Counted from the stretch's first letter, positions 17,836-26,737 are shown. The stretch is 64,000 bases of DNA from JAEVLT01 sp044598425 (GCA_044598425.1 CP172536.1:3038001-3102000), one strand, 5' to 3'. The notes: generated by a model from the letters alone, not told the origin. A program made the numbers and translations.

Positions 17836-18523
17836 AGCGCGTCATGAGCGGGGCTTTCATGACGCGTGAGACGCAATAAATCTAGTGAGCGCGTCATGAG
17901 CGGGGCTTTCATGACGCGTGAGGGACAAAAAACCCGCCGCGCGCGTCATGAGCGGGGCTTTCTTGACGCGTGAGAGACGAAAATCCCGCCGAGCGCGCCA
18001 TGAGCGGGGCTTCTTGACGCGTGAAACGCAATAAATCTAGCGAGCGCGCCATGAGCGGGGATTTCATGACGCGTGAGAAACAAAAAACCCGCCGCGCGCG
18101 CCATGAGCGGGGCTTTCATGACGCATAAAACGCAATAAATCTAGCGAGCGCGTCATGAGCGGGGGCTTCATGACGCATAAAACGCAATAAATCTAGCGAG
18201 CGCGCCATGAGCGGGGGCTTCTTGACGCGTGAAAGACAAAAATCCCGCCGCGCGCGTCATGAACGGGCGATTCATGACGCGTGAGAGACGAAAAACCCGC
18301 TGCGCGCGCCATGAGCGGGGGGTTCTTGACGCGTGAAACGCAATAAATCTAGCAAGCGCGTCATGAGCGGGGGATTCATGACGCGTGAGAGACAAAAAAC
18401 CCACCGCGCGCGTCATGAGCGGGGGCTTCATGACGCATAAAACGCAATAAATCTAGCGAGCGCGCCATGAGCGGGGGCTTCTTGACGCGTGAAAGACAAA
18501 AATCCCGCTGCGCGCGCCATGAA
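17836..18523. repeat. Tandem array II: fourteen 52-bp hairpin units
   Basis: The word GYCATGA recurs at 17841, 17893, 17945, 17997, 18048, 18100, 18152, 18204, 18256, 18308, 18360, 18412, 18464 and 18516 (period 52, once 51; the last copy is partial). Arms CGCGTCATGA and TCATGACGCG flank a 9-nt loop (GCGGGGCTT type). Linkers are of type X (ACGCAATAAATCTAG) or Y (GACAAAAAACCCGCC), in the order XYYXYXXYYXYXY. Copies 7-8 and 12-13, five units apart, are identical over about 98 bp. The arms are the same as in array I, but loop and linkers differ. It lies between the 5' side of the pspA pair and the 3' end of the PTS operon. Confidence 0.93.
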
Positions 18524-18554
18524 AGAAAGTGACGATACTAAAAAAAAGAAAATG

Positions 18555-18590
18555 GTAAAGAGCTTGGAAGTTCCAAGCTCTTTACTAAAT
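18555..18590 (-). terminator. Terminator of the fructose PTS operon
   Basis: A 15-bp perfect stem (GTAAAGAGCTTGGAA with TTCCAAGCTCTTTAC), 24 bases after the IIA stop codon on the minus strand. The minus-strand T run is short, but the stem is very stable. Confidence 0.75.
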
Positions 18591-18608
18591 TTTATTACCG
18601 TGTTTTTT

Positions 18609-19067
18609 CTACTGTTCGATTTGACTCAATAATTCGTAAGCTTGTTCTTTCGTTTCAATCAACAGCAATTGCTTCCTGTAATCTTCATTCATCAGTTTGC
18701 GAGAGAGCATTTGTAGGATTTTTAAATGCTCATTTCCAGCTGATTCTTCGGGTACGGCAATCATAAAAATCAACTGTGCCAGTGTTCCATCAAAACTGCC
18801 CCAATCAACCCCTGCTTTTTTCAAACCAAAAACTACAGAAGGTTTTGTTACCGCTTTTGATTTACCGTGTGGGATGGCAATCGAAAAACCAATTCCTGTC
18901 GAACTTTCTTTTTCACGGTTTAGAATTGCTTTTTTAAACTTTCGTTTTGAATTAATTGCGCCTGCTTGATCAAGCTTGTCAATCATTTCATCAATAACAG
19001 ATTCTTTCGTAGCTGCTTTTATATCTGCTTCAATCAAATCTAACGTAATCAAATCTGTTAATTTCAT
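18609..19067 (-). CDS. PTS fructose-type IIA component
   Basis: A 152-residue EIIA of the fructose/mannitol family. The phosphorylated histidine is in the motif AIPHGKS (about residue 66). The rest (ILNREKESSTGIG before it, LIFMIAVPEESAGNEHLKIL after) is the standard family fold. It accepts phosphate from HPr and passes it to the IIB domain of the neighbour. The start is ATG at 19067 with GGAG seven bases upstream, six bases past the stop of the IIBC gene. A GTG in frame at 19076 is less likely. Confidence 0.93.
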   Translation of the reverse strand: MKLTDLITLDLIEADIKAATKESVIDEMIDKLDQAGAINSKRKFKKAILNREKESSTGIGFSIAIPHGKSKAVTKPSVVFGLKKAGVDWGSFDGTLAQLIFMIAVPEESAGNEHLKILQMLSRKLMNEDYRKQLLLIETKEQAYELLSQIEQ

Positions 19068-19072
19068 TTCAA

Positions 19073-20467
19073 TCACTCCACATTCTTTTTCAATGCATTT
19101 GCCATTAATGCAGTTACAACAACGCCGGCTGCAATCGCAATCAAGAACATAACGATGTTATCAATCGCCCCTAATGCTGCCACAATCAACCCGCCATGCG
19201 GTACATGGTCGCCAACATTTCCAAGCATCGCAATAACTGCCCCTACCATTGAGCCAACCATAATACTTGGAATGACGCGAAGCGGGTCTTTTGCCGCGAA
19301 AGGAATTGCGCCTTCTGTGATTCCAAATAGCCCCATGAAGAACGCCGCTTTACCAGCCTCTTGTTCCGCTTCTTCGTATTTTTTCTTATTCAAAATCGTT
19401 GCAAGTCCCATTCCAATTGGAGGAATACAGATTGCTGCCGCAATTGGACCCATTATTGTATAGTTTCCGGACGCAATCATCGCTGAGCCGAAAAGAAAGG
19501 CAACTTTGTTCACCGGTCCGCCCATATCAAATGCAATCATTGCACCTAAGATTAATGCTAAAACAATTGAACTTGCGCCTTGCATGCCATTTAAGAAATT
19601 TGTTAAAGCTGTAAACACTCCAGCAACCGGCTTGCCGAGAATAAAGATAAATGCTGCTGCTACAACTGAAGTAGCAAGAATTGGAATGATTAAAATTGGC
19701 ATGATTGGCTGAACCATTTTTGGAACTTTCCAAGTCTTAATCCATTTTGCCACATAACCTGCAATAAAACCCGCGATAATACCACCAAGGAAGCCTGCAC
19801 CTGCCGAACTGTTATAAAATTCACCATGGGCTGCAATCCAGCCTCCTACCATACCAGGAACTAATCCAGGGCGGTCAGCAATACTCATTGCGATAAATCC
19901 GGCTAAAATAGGAACCATGAAGCCAAAAGATGCCGCACCGACATTTAATACTGAATTCCAAATCGAATTTGGATCGACCTGCATCCCTTTTGCTGTTGGA
20001 TGACCGCCAAGACCTAATGCTAACGCGATAAGGATACCTCCGACAACAACGAATGGAATCATGTACGAAACGCCATTCATTAAATGGCGGTAAATCGGAT
20101 TTTGCTTCTCTTTTCTTTCTTTTTTAATCTGATCAATCGACTTTAAACTTTCTTGATAAACCGGAAAATCAGGCGCCAACACTTGTTCAATCAATTCTTC
20201 TGGTTTGCGGATACCGTCCTGAACACCTGTTACCAATAATTTTTTTCCAACAAATCTCGATTTATCAACCGTTTTATCTGCAGAAATAATGATACCGTCC
20301 GCTTCTTGAATTTCTTTCTCCGTTAGTTCATTTTCAACACCAATGGACCCTTGAGTTTCAACCTTCATTTGATGTCCAAGCTTTTCGGCAGCTTTTTGTA
20401 AATTCTCTGCTGCCATGTACGTATGAGCAATTCCGTTTGGACACGATGTAATCGCTAACAGTTTCAT
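19073..20467 (-). CDS. PTS fructose-type IIBC component
   Basis: A 464-residue membrane transporter that takes up and phosphorylates a sugar. Residues 1-about 100 are the IIB domain, with phosphocysteine in ITSCPNGIAHT (residues 6-16). Residues about 125-464 are the IIC channel with 9-10 membrane helices and the signature segment FGITEGAIPFAAKDP (about 370-385). It lacks the IIA and HPr-like domains, which are separate here. No 1-phosphofructokinase gene lies alongside, so the substrate is not certain; fructose or another fructose-like hexose or hexitol fits. A cre site lies in front of it. Confidence 0.92.
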   Translation of the reverse strand: MKLLAITSCPNGIAHTYMAAENLQKAAEKLGHQMKVETQGSIGVENELTEKEIQEADGIIISADKTVDKSRFVGKKLLVTGVQDGIRKPEELIEQVLAPDFPVYQESLKSIDQIKKERKEKQNPIYRHLMNGVSYMIPFVVVGGILIALALGLGGHPTAKGMQVDPNSIWNSVLNVGAASFGFMVPILAGFIAMSIADRPGLVPGMVGGWIAAHGEFYNSSAGAGFLGGIIAGFIAGYVAKWIKTWKVPKMVQPIMPILIIPILATSVVAAAFIFILGKPVAGVFTALTNFLNGMQGASSIVLALILGAMIAFDMGGPVNKVAFLFGSAMIASGNYTIMGPIAAAICIPPIGMGLATILNKKKYEEAEQEAGKAAFFMGLFGITEGAIPFAAKDPLRVIPSIMVGSMVGAVIAMLGNVGDHVPHGGLIVAALGAIDNIVMFLIAIAAGVVVTALMANALKKNVE

Positions 20468-20520
20468 CTATCTTCAACTCCTGTCAAAGTTTTTAGTAAC
20501 CTTATGTCTTATTTATAAAA

Positions 20521-20535
20521 TAGAAATCGCTTTCA
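20521..20535 (-). promoter_or_regulatory. cre site (CcpA operator) before the PTS genes
   Basis: On the minus strand TGAAAGCGATTTCTA matches the catabolite-responsive element consensus TGWAANCGNTNWCA at 13 of 14 positions. It lies 54 bases before the IIBC start, within the promoter region, so CcpA-mediated repression by preferred sugars is likely. Confidence 0.7.
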
Positions 20536-20587
20536 TAAATGCTGATTTTTTACCGCAATATCCGGAAAAATCGTGTTTAAACGTTAA

Positions 20588-20617
20588 AACCCGTCAAAAT
20601 TCGACTTTTGACGGGTT
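20588..20617 (-). terminator. Terminator of the PRD regulator gene
   Basis: AACCCGTC and GACGGGTT, extended by AAAA/TTTT pairing, form a strong hairpin directly after the regulator's stop codon and before the PTS promoter. Confidence 0.75.
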
Positions 20618-20622
20618 GTTTT

Positions 20623-22548
20623 TTATAAAAGTTTTAAGAATGATTCTGTAGTGTTCTGCTTAATTAAATTATTGACAAGGAGTGGATTTTCACTTATTTT
20701 ACCTAATTCAGCAAATAACTCTTTTGTTACCGTATATTCTTCTTGTTTCATCGCTAGTAGAAATACAAGAGATACATAATCATTTCCCCATAAAATGGGT
20801 TTCTTTAAAATACCAACTTCGATTGCTGAATCCACTATATAGGAAGGATCTCCATGGGGAATTGCCACCCCACCGCCGATGCAGGTAGAAGAAAGTTTTT
20901 CTCTGATAACTGCTGTTTCGATATATTCTTTCTGAATATAGCCCTTGTCAAATAATGTTGTACCGATTGCTTCAATAATTTCAAAACGATGATTTTGCTC
21001 GAGATCCAATAGAATGAGTTCGCTTTTCAAACGTTCTCTCAATGCTGGATATTGACTTACTTTACGGCTATTCTGAACCTCCTCTCCTCCATTCTCAAGA
21101 TAAGTAGCTATTTTTTCTTCTTCTTCATTTGTTAAGAGCGGAGATACTACGATCACCGGCACTGGTGCATGATTGAGTGGAAGAGTAGAAATAATAAAAT
21201 CAATTTCATTTGCAGAATATTGATTCACACTATTCATAGAAACGGAATCAATAATCTTTAAAGAATGGAATTTTCGATCCAATTTCGCACGTAAAAGGGT
21301 AGATGTTCCAATTCCCATTGGGCAAACGATAATCGCCCGCTGATTTTTGCCACTTTTTTTCTGCAATCGTTCAAGAGAAGCCTGAAAATGAAGTGTAATA
21401 AATGCAGCTTCTTCTTCGGGAATCTCGACATTATTCTCTTTGTTTAACTGAACTAAAACCGCCATAATTGTATTAAAAAGATAAGGATACATCCGTTTTA
21501 TCTTATCAAGAAGGGGATTGGATACGTTCAGCCCATACTTTAGCCTGTTCAACGTTGATTTCAGGTGTACGTTTAGCGTGCTTAATAAATCGGCATCCTG
21601 TTCAAATTCAATATGGGTTCGATCTGAGAGTTGATCAATCAGTTTTTTGGTTAATCCACTTACTTCATCGTTAATATTTTCTTCTTTTTTCGAAGGTTTT
21701 TGTGCTTTCCCGCCCATTAAATGCATCGCTATATAGGCGATTTCATTTTTAGGAATATGCATTGAAAACTTTTTCTCCAGTTGCTTTAGCAATTCTTCAG
21801 CTAATCGATATTCCATTTTCTGCTTTATTTTTGCAAAATCTACTTCTGGCAATTGAATTAAATTTCCTTGTTTCAGCCGTTTAAGCGAAATAAGAATATG
21901 GATGACAAGATTTTGCAGTGTTTGATCGGTGTAAGGATTCGGTACTTTTTCATTTAATTCTTCTACCAATTGTTTTACTGCTGAAATTTCATAAGGCAAA
22001 AACCATTCTTGCCAAAAAGGATTTTGATTTTCTCCTAGAAATTCAGGTATTTTTGAAAGAGCCAAACGAAAGTCCCGTTCGTTTCCTTCAATTTCGATTC
22101 CCAGCTTTTTCTTTGTCGATAGCTGAAGATCGTACTTTTGCAGAAAACGTTCAATCTTTTCAAGATCTTTTTTAATGATTGCTTTGTTTACAAAGAAAGA
22201 TTCGGATAGCTTTTGAAGGGTTAAAGTTTTTTTTTCGATTAACAGCCACTGTAAAATTTGTTTTACCCGTTTCTCCTTTCCTACTTCTTTGTTTTCACTT
22301 CTGTTGCTTGTTAGCATCTGTAATAGAGTGTTTCTTTCTTTCTCCCGAATGTCCAATTTAAAACCTGCGTTCGGTTTTCGTGTCAACACAACCTGTGAAT
22401 GTTCCGCCAGCCATTGGTCAAGCAGCTTTGAATCATTTCGCACCGTTTTTTCCGAACAATTTAACCGATCAGCCAATTGCTGAGATGATAAATACGCTGC
22501 AGTTTCTTCAAGTAAAATGATTAACATAGCTTTTTGCCGATCATTCAT
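20623..22548 (-). CDS. PRD-containing transcriptional activator (MtlR/ManR type)
   Basis: A 641-residue regulator of sugar PTS operons. Order of domains: N-terminal helix-turn-helix (about 1-65, SSQQLADRLNCSEKTVRND), a second DNA-binding region (about 85-160), two PTS regulation domains with conserved histidines (about 180-275 and 290-395, e.g. IAMHLMGG and TLHFQAS), a IIB-like domain with the cysteine in IIVCPMGIGTS (about 405), and a C-terminal EIIA-like domain with histidine in GGGVAIPHGDPS (about 560). Phosphorylation of these sites by the PTS signals sugar supply. It lies directly upstream of the IIBC-IIA genes in the same orientation and almost certainly activates them. Its own terminator separates the units. 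Confidence 0.92.
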   Translation of the reverse strand: MNDRQKAMLIILLEETAAYLSSQQLADRLNCSEKTVRNDSKLLDQWLAEHSQVVLTRKPNAGFKLDIREKERNTLLQMLTSNRSENKEVGKEKRVKQILQWLLIEKKTLTLQKLSESFFVNKAIIKKDLEKIERFLQKYDLQLSTKKKLGIEIEGNERDFRLALSKIPEFLGENQNPFWQEWFLPYEISAVKQLVEELNEKVPNPYTDQTLQNLVIHILISLKRLKQGNLIQLPEVDFAKIKQKMEYRLAEELLKQLEKKFSMHIPKNEIAYIAMHLMGGKAQKPSKKEENINDEVSGLTKKLIDQLSDRTHIEFEQDADLLSTLNVHLKSTLNRLKYGLNVSNPLLDKIKRMYPYLFNTIMAVLVQLNKENNVEIPEEEAAFITLHFQASLERLQKKSGKNQRAIIVCPMGIGTSTLLRAKLDRKFHSLKIIDSVSMNSVNQYSANEIDFIISTLPLNHAPVPVIVVSPLLTNEEEEKIATYLENGGEEVQNSRKVSQYPALRERLKSELILLDLEQNHRFEIIEAIGTTLFDKGYIQKEYIETAVIREKLSSTCIGGGVAIPHGDPSYIVDSAIEVGILKKPILWGNDYVSLVFLLAMKQEEYTVTKELFAELGKISENPLLVNNLIKQNTTESFLKLL

Positions 22549-22729
22549 TCAATTCACCTTTACCAAGCTTTATTTTCAGATTATATTTTTATTTTACTAT
22601 AGTTCCGTTCCTTTTTCTTTTTTGTTTTTTAGATAGTTTGCTTATCCGATCTTATTTTTTACATTTTTTTCTTAGTAGTATATACTGTTATTTAGAATGA
22701 TTTTAAATAATTAATTGGAGGGAATCGAC

Positions 22730-23293
22730 ATGTATGATGTTGTGATCGTTGGCGCTGGTCCTACCGGAGCAAGTGCAGCTTTATTTACCGCGAAAGCTGG
22801 AAAAAAAACACTGGTGATTGATAATGATAAAACCGTTACGAAGCGGGCATGGATTGAAAATCATTATGGAGTAATGGAAATTAGCGGTCCAGACCTTGTT
22901 GAAACTGGCAAAAAGCAAGCAAGTAAATTTGGAGCAGAAATCGTCGAAGCGACGGTAACCAGTGTAACGAAAACCGATGCGGGGTTCAAAATTGAAACCG
23001 AAAACGAACAATATGAAGCAACACATGTTATTCTGGCAACCGGATTTGCTGTAGACTTGGCTGAAAAAATCGGCCTGCAAACTAAAGCGGGTACAGAGCC
23101 GCGTGTAAAAACGATTATTGACGTAGATGCAGCGGGTAAAACAAATATCGAAGGCATTTGGGCAGCTGGAACGGTTGCTGGCGTCAGTGTGCATACCATT
23201 ATTACCGCGGGCGACGGTGCCAAAGTTGCCATCAACGTGATCAGCGAAATCAATGGCGAACGCTATGTTGACCATGATGTATTGAAAGCTTAA
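22730..23293 (+). CDS. Short FAD-dependent oxidoreductase (thioredoxin-reductase-like, FAD domain only)
   Basis: A 187-residue protein made of the FAD-binding half of a thioredoxin reductase fold. GAGPTGASAAL (about residues 9-19) binds the FAD pyrophosphate, ATHVILATGF is the second FAD segment, and the C-terminal EGIWAAGTVAG...TAGDGAKVA is the third. The NADPH domain and the redox CxxC are both absent, and the total is about 120 residues shorter than TrxB. It may act as a flavin carrier or work with a partner that supplies electrons. Many Bacillaceae carry this short form. The start is ATG 22730 after GGAGGG. It is monocistronic. Confidence 0.8.
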   Translation: MYDVVIVGAGPTGASAALFTAKAGKKTLVIDNDKTVTKRAWIENHYGVMEISGPDLVETGKKQASKFGAEIVEATVTSVTKTDAGFKIETENEQYEATHVILATGFAVDLAEKIGLQTKAGTEPRVKTIIDVDAAGKTNIEGIWAAGTVAGVSVHTIITAGDGAKVAINVISEINGERYVDHDVLKA

Positions 23294-23306
23294 TTTCCCC
23301 AAAAAA

Positions 23307-23341
23307 GGATGTTCAAAAATAGCTTTGGGCATCCGTTTTTT
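23307..23341 (+). terminator. Terminator of the short oxidoreductase gene
   Basis: GGATGTTCAAA pairs with TTTGGGCATCC (with G-U pairs) around a short loop and is followed by TTTTTT, 14 bases after the stop codon. Confidence 0.65.
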
Positions 23342-23387
23342 CTGATTAAATAAAGGTAAAGAATACTCATAAAAGGGAGGCAAAACC

Positions 23388-24287
23388 ATGAAGTATCGCA
23401 AACTTGGTAAAACCGGAGCGGACGTCTCAGTGATCGGATTGGGGACATGGCAGTTTGGCGGAGAGTGGGGAAAAGATTTTACCCAAAAGGAAGTCGATGA
23501 AATTTTACATAAAGCAAACGAATTAGGGATTAACTTGATCGATACGGCCGAATGTTACGGCGACCATTTATCGGAAAAATTCATCGGCAACTTCCTCAAA
23601 AATTCAAAGCGCGAAGATTGGTTTGTTGCAACAAAATTTGGCCATCACTTTTTAAATGATGGGTTTAAGCGAAGGGACGATTGGTCTGCGCAAGATGTTT
23701 TAAAACAGCTCGACGCTTCGTTAAAATCATTACAGACAGAGTATGTAGACTTATACCAGTTCCATTCTGGCAGTGACGAAGTGTTGAAAAATGACGGCCT
23801 TTGGACAATGCTGGATAAGCAAAAACAAGCTGGAAAGATCCGTCATCTTGGTATTTCCATCAGCAGCAAAGCGGAAAGTTCTTTTCAAGTGGACTATGCC
23901 GGCAAAATTGGTGCAGAGGTTATCCAAGTTGTTTACAACCGGCTTGAGCGCAAACCGGAGGAGCTTTTCTTTCCATCTGCCCAAAAACAAGATCTCGGTG
24001 TTCTGGCCCGCGTACCGCTTGCAAGCGGCTATTTAAGCGGCAAATATCAACCAGGTGTTGTTTTTGCTGAAAACGACGTCCGCCATGGCCACAAAAAAGA
24101 AGATGTTACAAGACAGTTGAAATTAGTGGAAGAAATTCGCCGCAATGAAGTTCCTGAAGGCGTCAATATGGCGCAATGGGCACTCGCATGGTGCCTAAAA
24201 CATTCAGCAGTCACAAGCGTTATTCCTGGTTCAAAAAATGCGAAACAGGTAGAATCAAACGCTAGAGCAGCAGATTTAGTCGAATAA
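23388..24287 (+). CDS. Aldo/keto reductase
   Basis: A 299-residue NADPH-dependent oxidoreductase with the (beta/alpha)8 fold. The N-terminal KYRKLGKTG and VIGLGTWQFGG open the barrel; catalytic Asp and Tyr sit in LIDTAECYG (about 50-58), Lys in VATKFGHH (about 85) and His in LYQFHS (about 122). The C-terminal IPGSKNAKQVESNA binds the adenosine phosphate of NADPH. It reduces aldehydes or ketones of unknown identity. ATG follows AAGGGAGG at a good distance. It is similar in type to B. subtilis YhdN/IolS. Confidence 0.9.
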   Translation: MKYRKLGKTGADVSVIGLGTWQFGGEWGKDFTQKEVDEILHKANELGINLIDTAECYGDHLSEKFIGNFLKNSKREDWFVATKFGHHFLNDGFKRRDDWSAQDVLKQLDASLKSLQTEYVDLYQFHSGSDEVLKNDGLWTMLDKQKQAGKIRHLGISISSKAESSFQVDYAGKIGAEVIQVVYNRLERKPEELFFPSAQKQDLGVLARVPLASGYLSGKYQPGVVFAENDVRHGHKKEDVTRQLKLVEEIRRNEVPEGVNMAQWALAWCLKHSAVTSVIPGSKNAKQVESNARAADLVE

Positions 24288-24312
24288 AACTATTCAATCT
24301 CGTACGATAACA

Positions 24313-24344
24313 AACAGCATCGGCACTTCGCCGCCGATGCTGTT
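24313..24344. terminator. Hairpin between convergent genes
   Basis: AACAGCATCGGC and GCCGATGCTGTT make a 12-bp perfect stem between the aldo/keto reductase and the small gene on the opposite strand. T runs are weak on both sides, so it is a probable but not classical terminator. Confidence 0.6.
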
Positions 24345-24359
24345 ACCTTATTAAAAACC

Positions 24360-24485
24360 TTAGTTATGCTGCTTATTCGGCAGTTTCTTGCTAGGGGCAT
24401 TTTGCTGGCCTTGATGCTTTTTGTTTTGCTCTGCCTTCTTTTGGTTTTCGTGCAGCTTTTCCACAAATTCATGGGTGCTTTCCAT
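24360..24485 (-). CDS. Small DUF4023-like protein
   Basis: A 41-residue hydrophilic protein that begins MESTHEFVEKLHENQ and ends in KKLPNKQHN, with a Gln/Lys-rich middle. This matches my recollection of the DUF4023 family, short proteins of unknown function found in Bacillaceae. GGAGG stands nine bases before the ATG. The high charge and small size resemble minor spore proteins, but no function is established. A second ATG in another frame precedes it by six bases and opens only a poor frame. Confidence 0.75.
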   Translation of the reverse strand: MESTHEFVEKLHENQKKAEQNKKHQGQQNAPSKKLPNKQHN

Positions 24486-24545
24486 TCTTCATTCCTCCTT
24501 AAAAGTCGCGTGAAAGCATGGATATTTTCCCACAAGAATCGTTCA

Positions 24546-25025
24546 TTATTCAGCTTCCGCTTCGCTAAGCCTTTGAATTTCCTTTTCGTGAATTTTGCTC
24601 GTCTGCATAATAAACTCATTAATTAAAGCCAATTCGGCTTCGCTATAACGGGAACACAACTCGGTCATGGCTTTGTTTAACGGTAAAAAATGCTGCCGAA
24701 TCAAGGATTGTTTGTTTTTTACCGGCACAATGATCACCCGCCGGCGGTCTTTTGGATCTTTTTCCCTTTTCACTAAACCGGCTTGTTCGAGCCGATCAAT
24801 CAAAGCTGTGACAGAACCTGTCGTTAGCCCGGTTATTTTCGCCAGTTCTCCAGCAGTAATGGGGCCGGTTTCATTTAATATATCCGCGGTTTTAAAATCT
24901 GTATGGGCAAGTCCAAGCAAATGGGCGGCAAACTGTTGGAACAGAACCATCCTTGTGCTTAGTTTTCGTAAATTCTTTATCACATCATAGCTTGGCTCTG
25001 GATGATTCGCAATATTCATTGACAA
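24546..25025 (-). CDS. MarR family transcriptional regulator
   Basis: A 159-residue winged-helix regulator. The recognition region is TAGELAKITGLTTGSVTALIDRLEQAGLV (shown in part as GLTTGSVTALIDRL, about 75-90), followed by the wing KDPKDRRRVII. It is transcribed divergently from a 14-helix efflux gene with 145 bases between them, and a 7+5+7 inverted repeat lies in that gap. It probably represses the efflux gene and itself until a toxic ligand is bound. Confidence 0.9.
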   Translation of the reverse strand: MSMNIANHPEPSYDVIKNLRKLSTRMVLFQQFAAHLLGLAHTDFKTADILNETGPITAGELAKITGLTTGSVTALIDRLEQAGLVKREKDPKDRRRVIIVPVKNKQSLIRQHFLPLNKAMTELCSRYSEAELALINEFIMQTSKIHEKEIQRLSEAEAE

Positions 25026-25053
25026 AAGCCCATCCTTCCTTTTAAACTGATTT

Positions 25054-25072
25054 TATCTTGATAACCAAGATA
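25054..25072. promoter_or_regulatory. Inverted repeat, probable MarR operator
   Basis: TATCTTG and CAAGATA are separated by five bases, giving a 19-bp perfect dyad in the gap between the divergent marR and efflux genes. A half-site-like TATCTTAG follows at about 25093. Size and place fit a MarR dimer site controlling both directions. Confidence 0.65.
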
Positions 25073-25170
25073 TTAGCACTCGAATTTATTTTTATCTTAG
25101 CAAAATACAAAAACGGCTGTAAAGGAGACAGATAACTTCTCACTCTTTTACATTATGAAGGGGTTTTTTC

Positions 25171-26691
25171 ATGATTAAAAAGGACATTAATCTTAAATTC
25201 GTTGTCACCGGTTTACTTTTGGGCATTTTAATGGCAGCAATGGACAATACCATTGTTGCCACGGCAATGGGAACGATTGTTTCCGATCTTGGCGGCTTTG
25301 ACAAATTTATTTGGGTCACTTCCGCCTATATGGTCGCCGTTATGGCCGGAATGCCGATCTTTGGCAAATTATCTGATATGTACGGGCGCAAGCGATTTTT
25401 TATTTTTGGTTTAACCGTATTTCTCATTGGCTCTGCACTTTGCGGCATCGCCCAAACTATTGAACAGCTCAGCATTTTCCGAGCAATCCAGGGGATTGGC
25501 GGCGGGGCGCTCATGCCAATTGCCTTTACGATTGTATTTGACATTTTCCCGCCGGAAAATCGCGGTAAAATGACCGGGCTGCTCGGTGCTGTTTTCGGCG
25601 CATCAAGCGTACTCGGCCCACTGCTTGGCGCGTATATTACCGACTACATCAGCTGGCACTGGGTCTTTTATGTCAATGTACCAATTGGAATTGTATCGTT
25701 GTTCTTAATCGTGCGTTTTTACCATGAATCGCTTCAGCACTCGAAGCAAAAAATTGACTGGCTTGGTGCGATTACCCTTATTGTTTCGGTTGTCAGCTTG
25801 ATGTTTGCCCTTGAGCTGGGCGGAAAAGAGTACAAATGGGATTCTTTGCAAATAATTAGCCTATTTGCAAGCTTCGGTATCTTTTTCATCGCCTTTTTTA
25901 TTGCCGAATTAAAAGCGGAGGAACCGATTCTCCCTCTCTGGCTGTTTAAAAAGCGCTTGTTTGCGACATCACAAATTCTTGCGTTTTTATACGGAGCTAC
26001 TTTTATTATCTTAACAGTATTTATACCAATCTTCGTTCAAGCGGTATATGGCGGTTCAGCGAAAAATGCCGGTTTGATTTTAACCCCGATGATGCTGGGG
26101 TCTGTTGCCGGAAGCTCGGTTGGCGGGATCTTTTTAACGAAAACGTCTTACCGGAACCTTATGTTTATTTCGATTATTTCATACGTTGTCGGTATGTACT
26201 TCCTTGGTACAATGACACCTGATACAGCAAGGTACTTATTAACCATTTACATGATCCTGGTCGGTTTTGGCGTCGGCTTTTCGTTCTCTTTATTGCCAAC
26301 CGCATCGATTCACAATCTTGAACCGCAGTTCCGAGGTTCGGCTAATTCAACGAATTCCTTTCTGCGCTCTTTTGGTATGACGCTTGGTGTAACTGTCTAT
26401 GGAACGATTCAAAACAATTTATTTACAGATAAGTTAAAGGAAGCATTTAAAGGAATGCAGGGTGCAGGCGGCGGCTCTTCGTTTAAAATGGGGGATCCAC
26501 GGCAAATTTTCGAAGCGAGCGAGCGTTCAAAAATCCCTGGCTTTATTTTGGATAAAATTGTTCAGGCCATGTCGGATTCCATCACGCATACATTTATGCT
26601 GACGTTGATCCCGATTGCCTTTGCTGCAGTCACGATCTTCTTCATGGGAAAAGCAAGAGTGGAGGTTGCGAAAAAGCCGGCAAGAAATTAG
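25171..26691 (+). CDS. MFS efflux pump, DHA2 family (EmrB/QacA type)
   Basis: A 506-residue membrane protein with 14 predicted helices, the DHA2 pattern. Helix 1 contains MDNTIVATAMGTI (the LD-x-TIVNVAL-like motif of this family), motif A is GKLSDMYGRKR (about 65-75) and motif C is GAVFGASSVLGPLLG (about 140-155). It exports drugs or other lipophilic compounds in exchange for protons. ATG at 25171 follows AAGGGG. It is divergent from a MarR gene with a shared operator, so expression is probably ligand-induced. The substrate is unknown. Confidence 0.9.
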   Translation: MIKKDINLKFVVTGLLLGILMAAMDNTIVATAMGTIVSDLGGFDKFIWVTSAYMVAVMAGMPIFGKLSDMYGRKRFFIFGLTVFLIGSALCGIAQTIEQLSIFRAIQGIGGGALMPIAFTIVFDIFPPENRGKMTGLLGAVFGASSVLGPLLGAYITDYISWHWVFYVNVPIGIVSLFLIVRFYHESLQHSKQKIDWLGAITLIVSVVSLMFALELGGKEYKWDSLQIISLFASFGIFFIAFFIAELKAEEPILPLWLFKKRLFATSQILAFLYGATFIILTVFIPIFVQAVYGGSAKNAGLILTPMMLGSVAGSSVGGIFLTKTSYRNLMFISIISYVVGMYFLGTMTPDTARYLLTIYMILVGFGVGFSFSLLPTASIHNLEPQFRGSANSTNSFLRSFGMTLGVTVYGTIQNNLFTDKLKEAFKGMQGAGGGSSFKMGDPRQIFEASERSKIPGFILDKIVQAMSDSITHTFMLTLIPIAFAAVTIFFMGKARVEVAKKPARN

Positions 26692-26705
26692 CAATTTATT
26701 GGATA

Positions 26706-26737
26706 AGAGCGCTGGATTATAGCAAGCGCTCTTTTTA
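26706..26737 (+). terminator. Terminator of the DHA2 efflux gene
   Basis: AGAGCGCT and AGCGCTCT form an 8-bp GC-rich stem around an 11-nt loop, followed by TTTTT, 14 bases after the stop codon. Confidence 0.8.

Noticed and set aside
18168..18431. 87-codon open frame on the minus strand inside array II
   Set aside because: It consists of repeat units read in frame because the period (52 bp) and lack of stops allow it; no ribosome binding site and no protein-like conservation.
5182..18523. Arrays I and II as CRISPR arrays
   Set aside because: The linkers come in two recurring types and are not unique spacers, units are joined without leader, and no cas gene is present in the window.
24290..24619. 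109-codon minus-strand frame overlapping the small DUF4023-like gene
   Set aside because: It covers the end of the MarR gene and the 41-residue gene in a wrong frame; the shorter frame has the ribosome binding site and family-like sequence.
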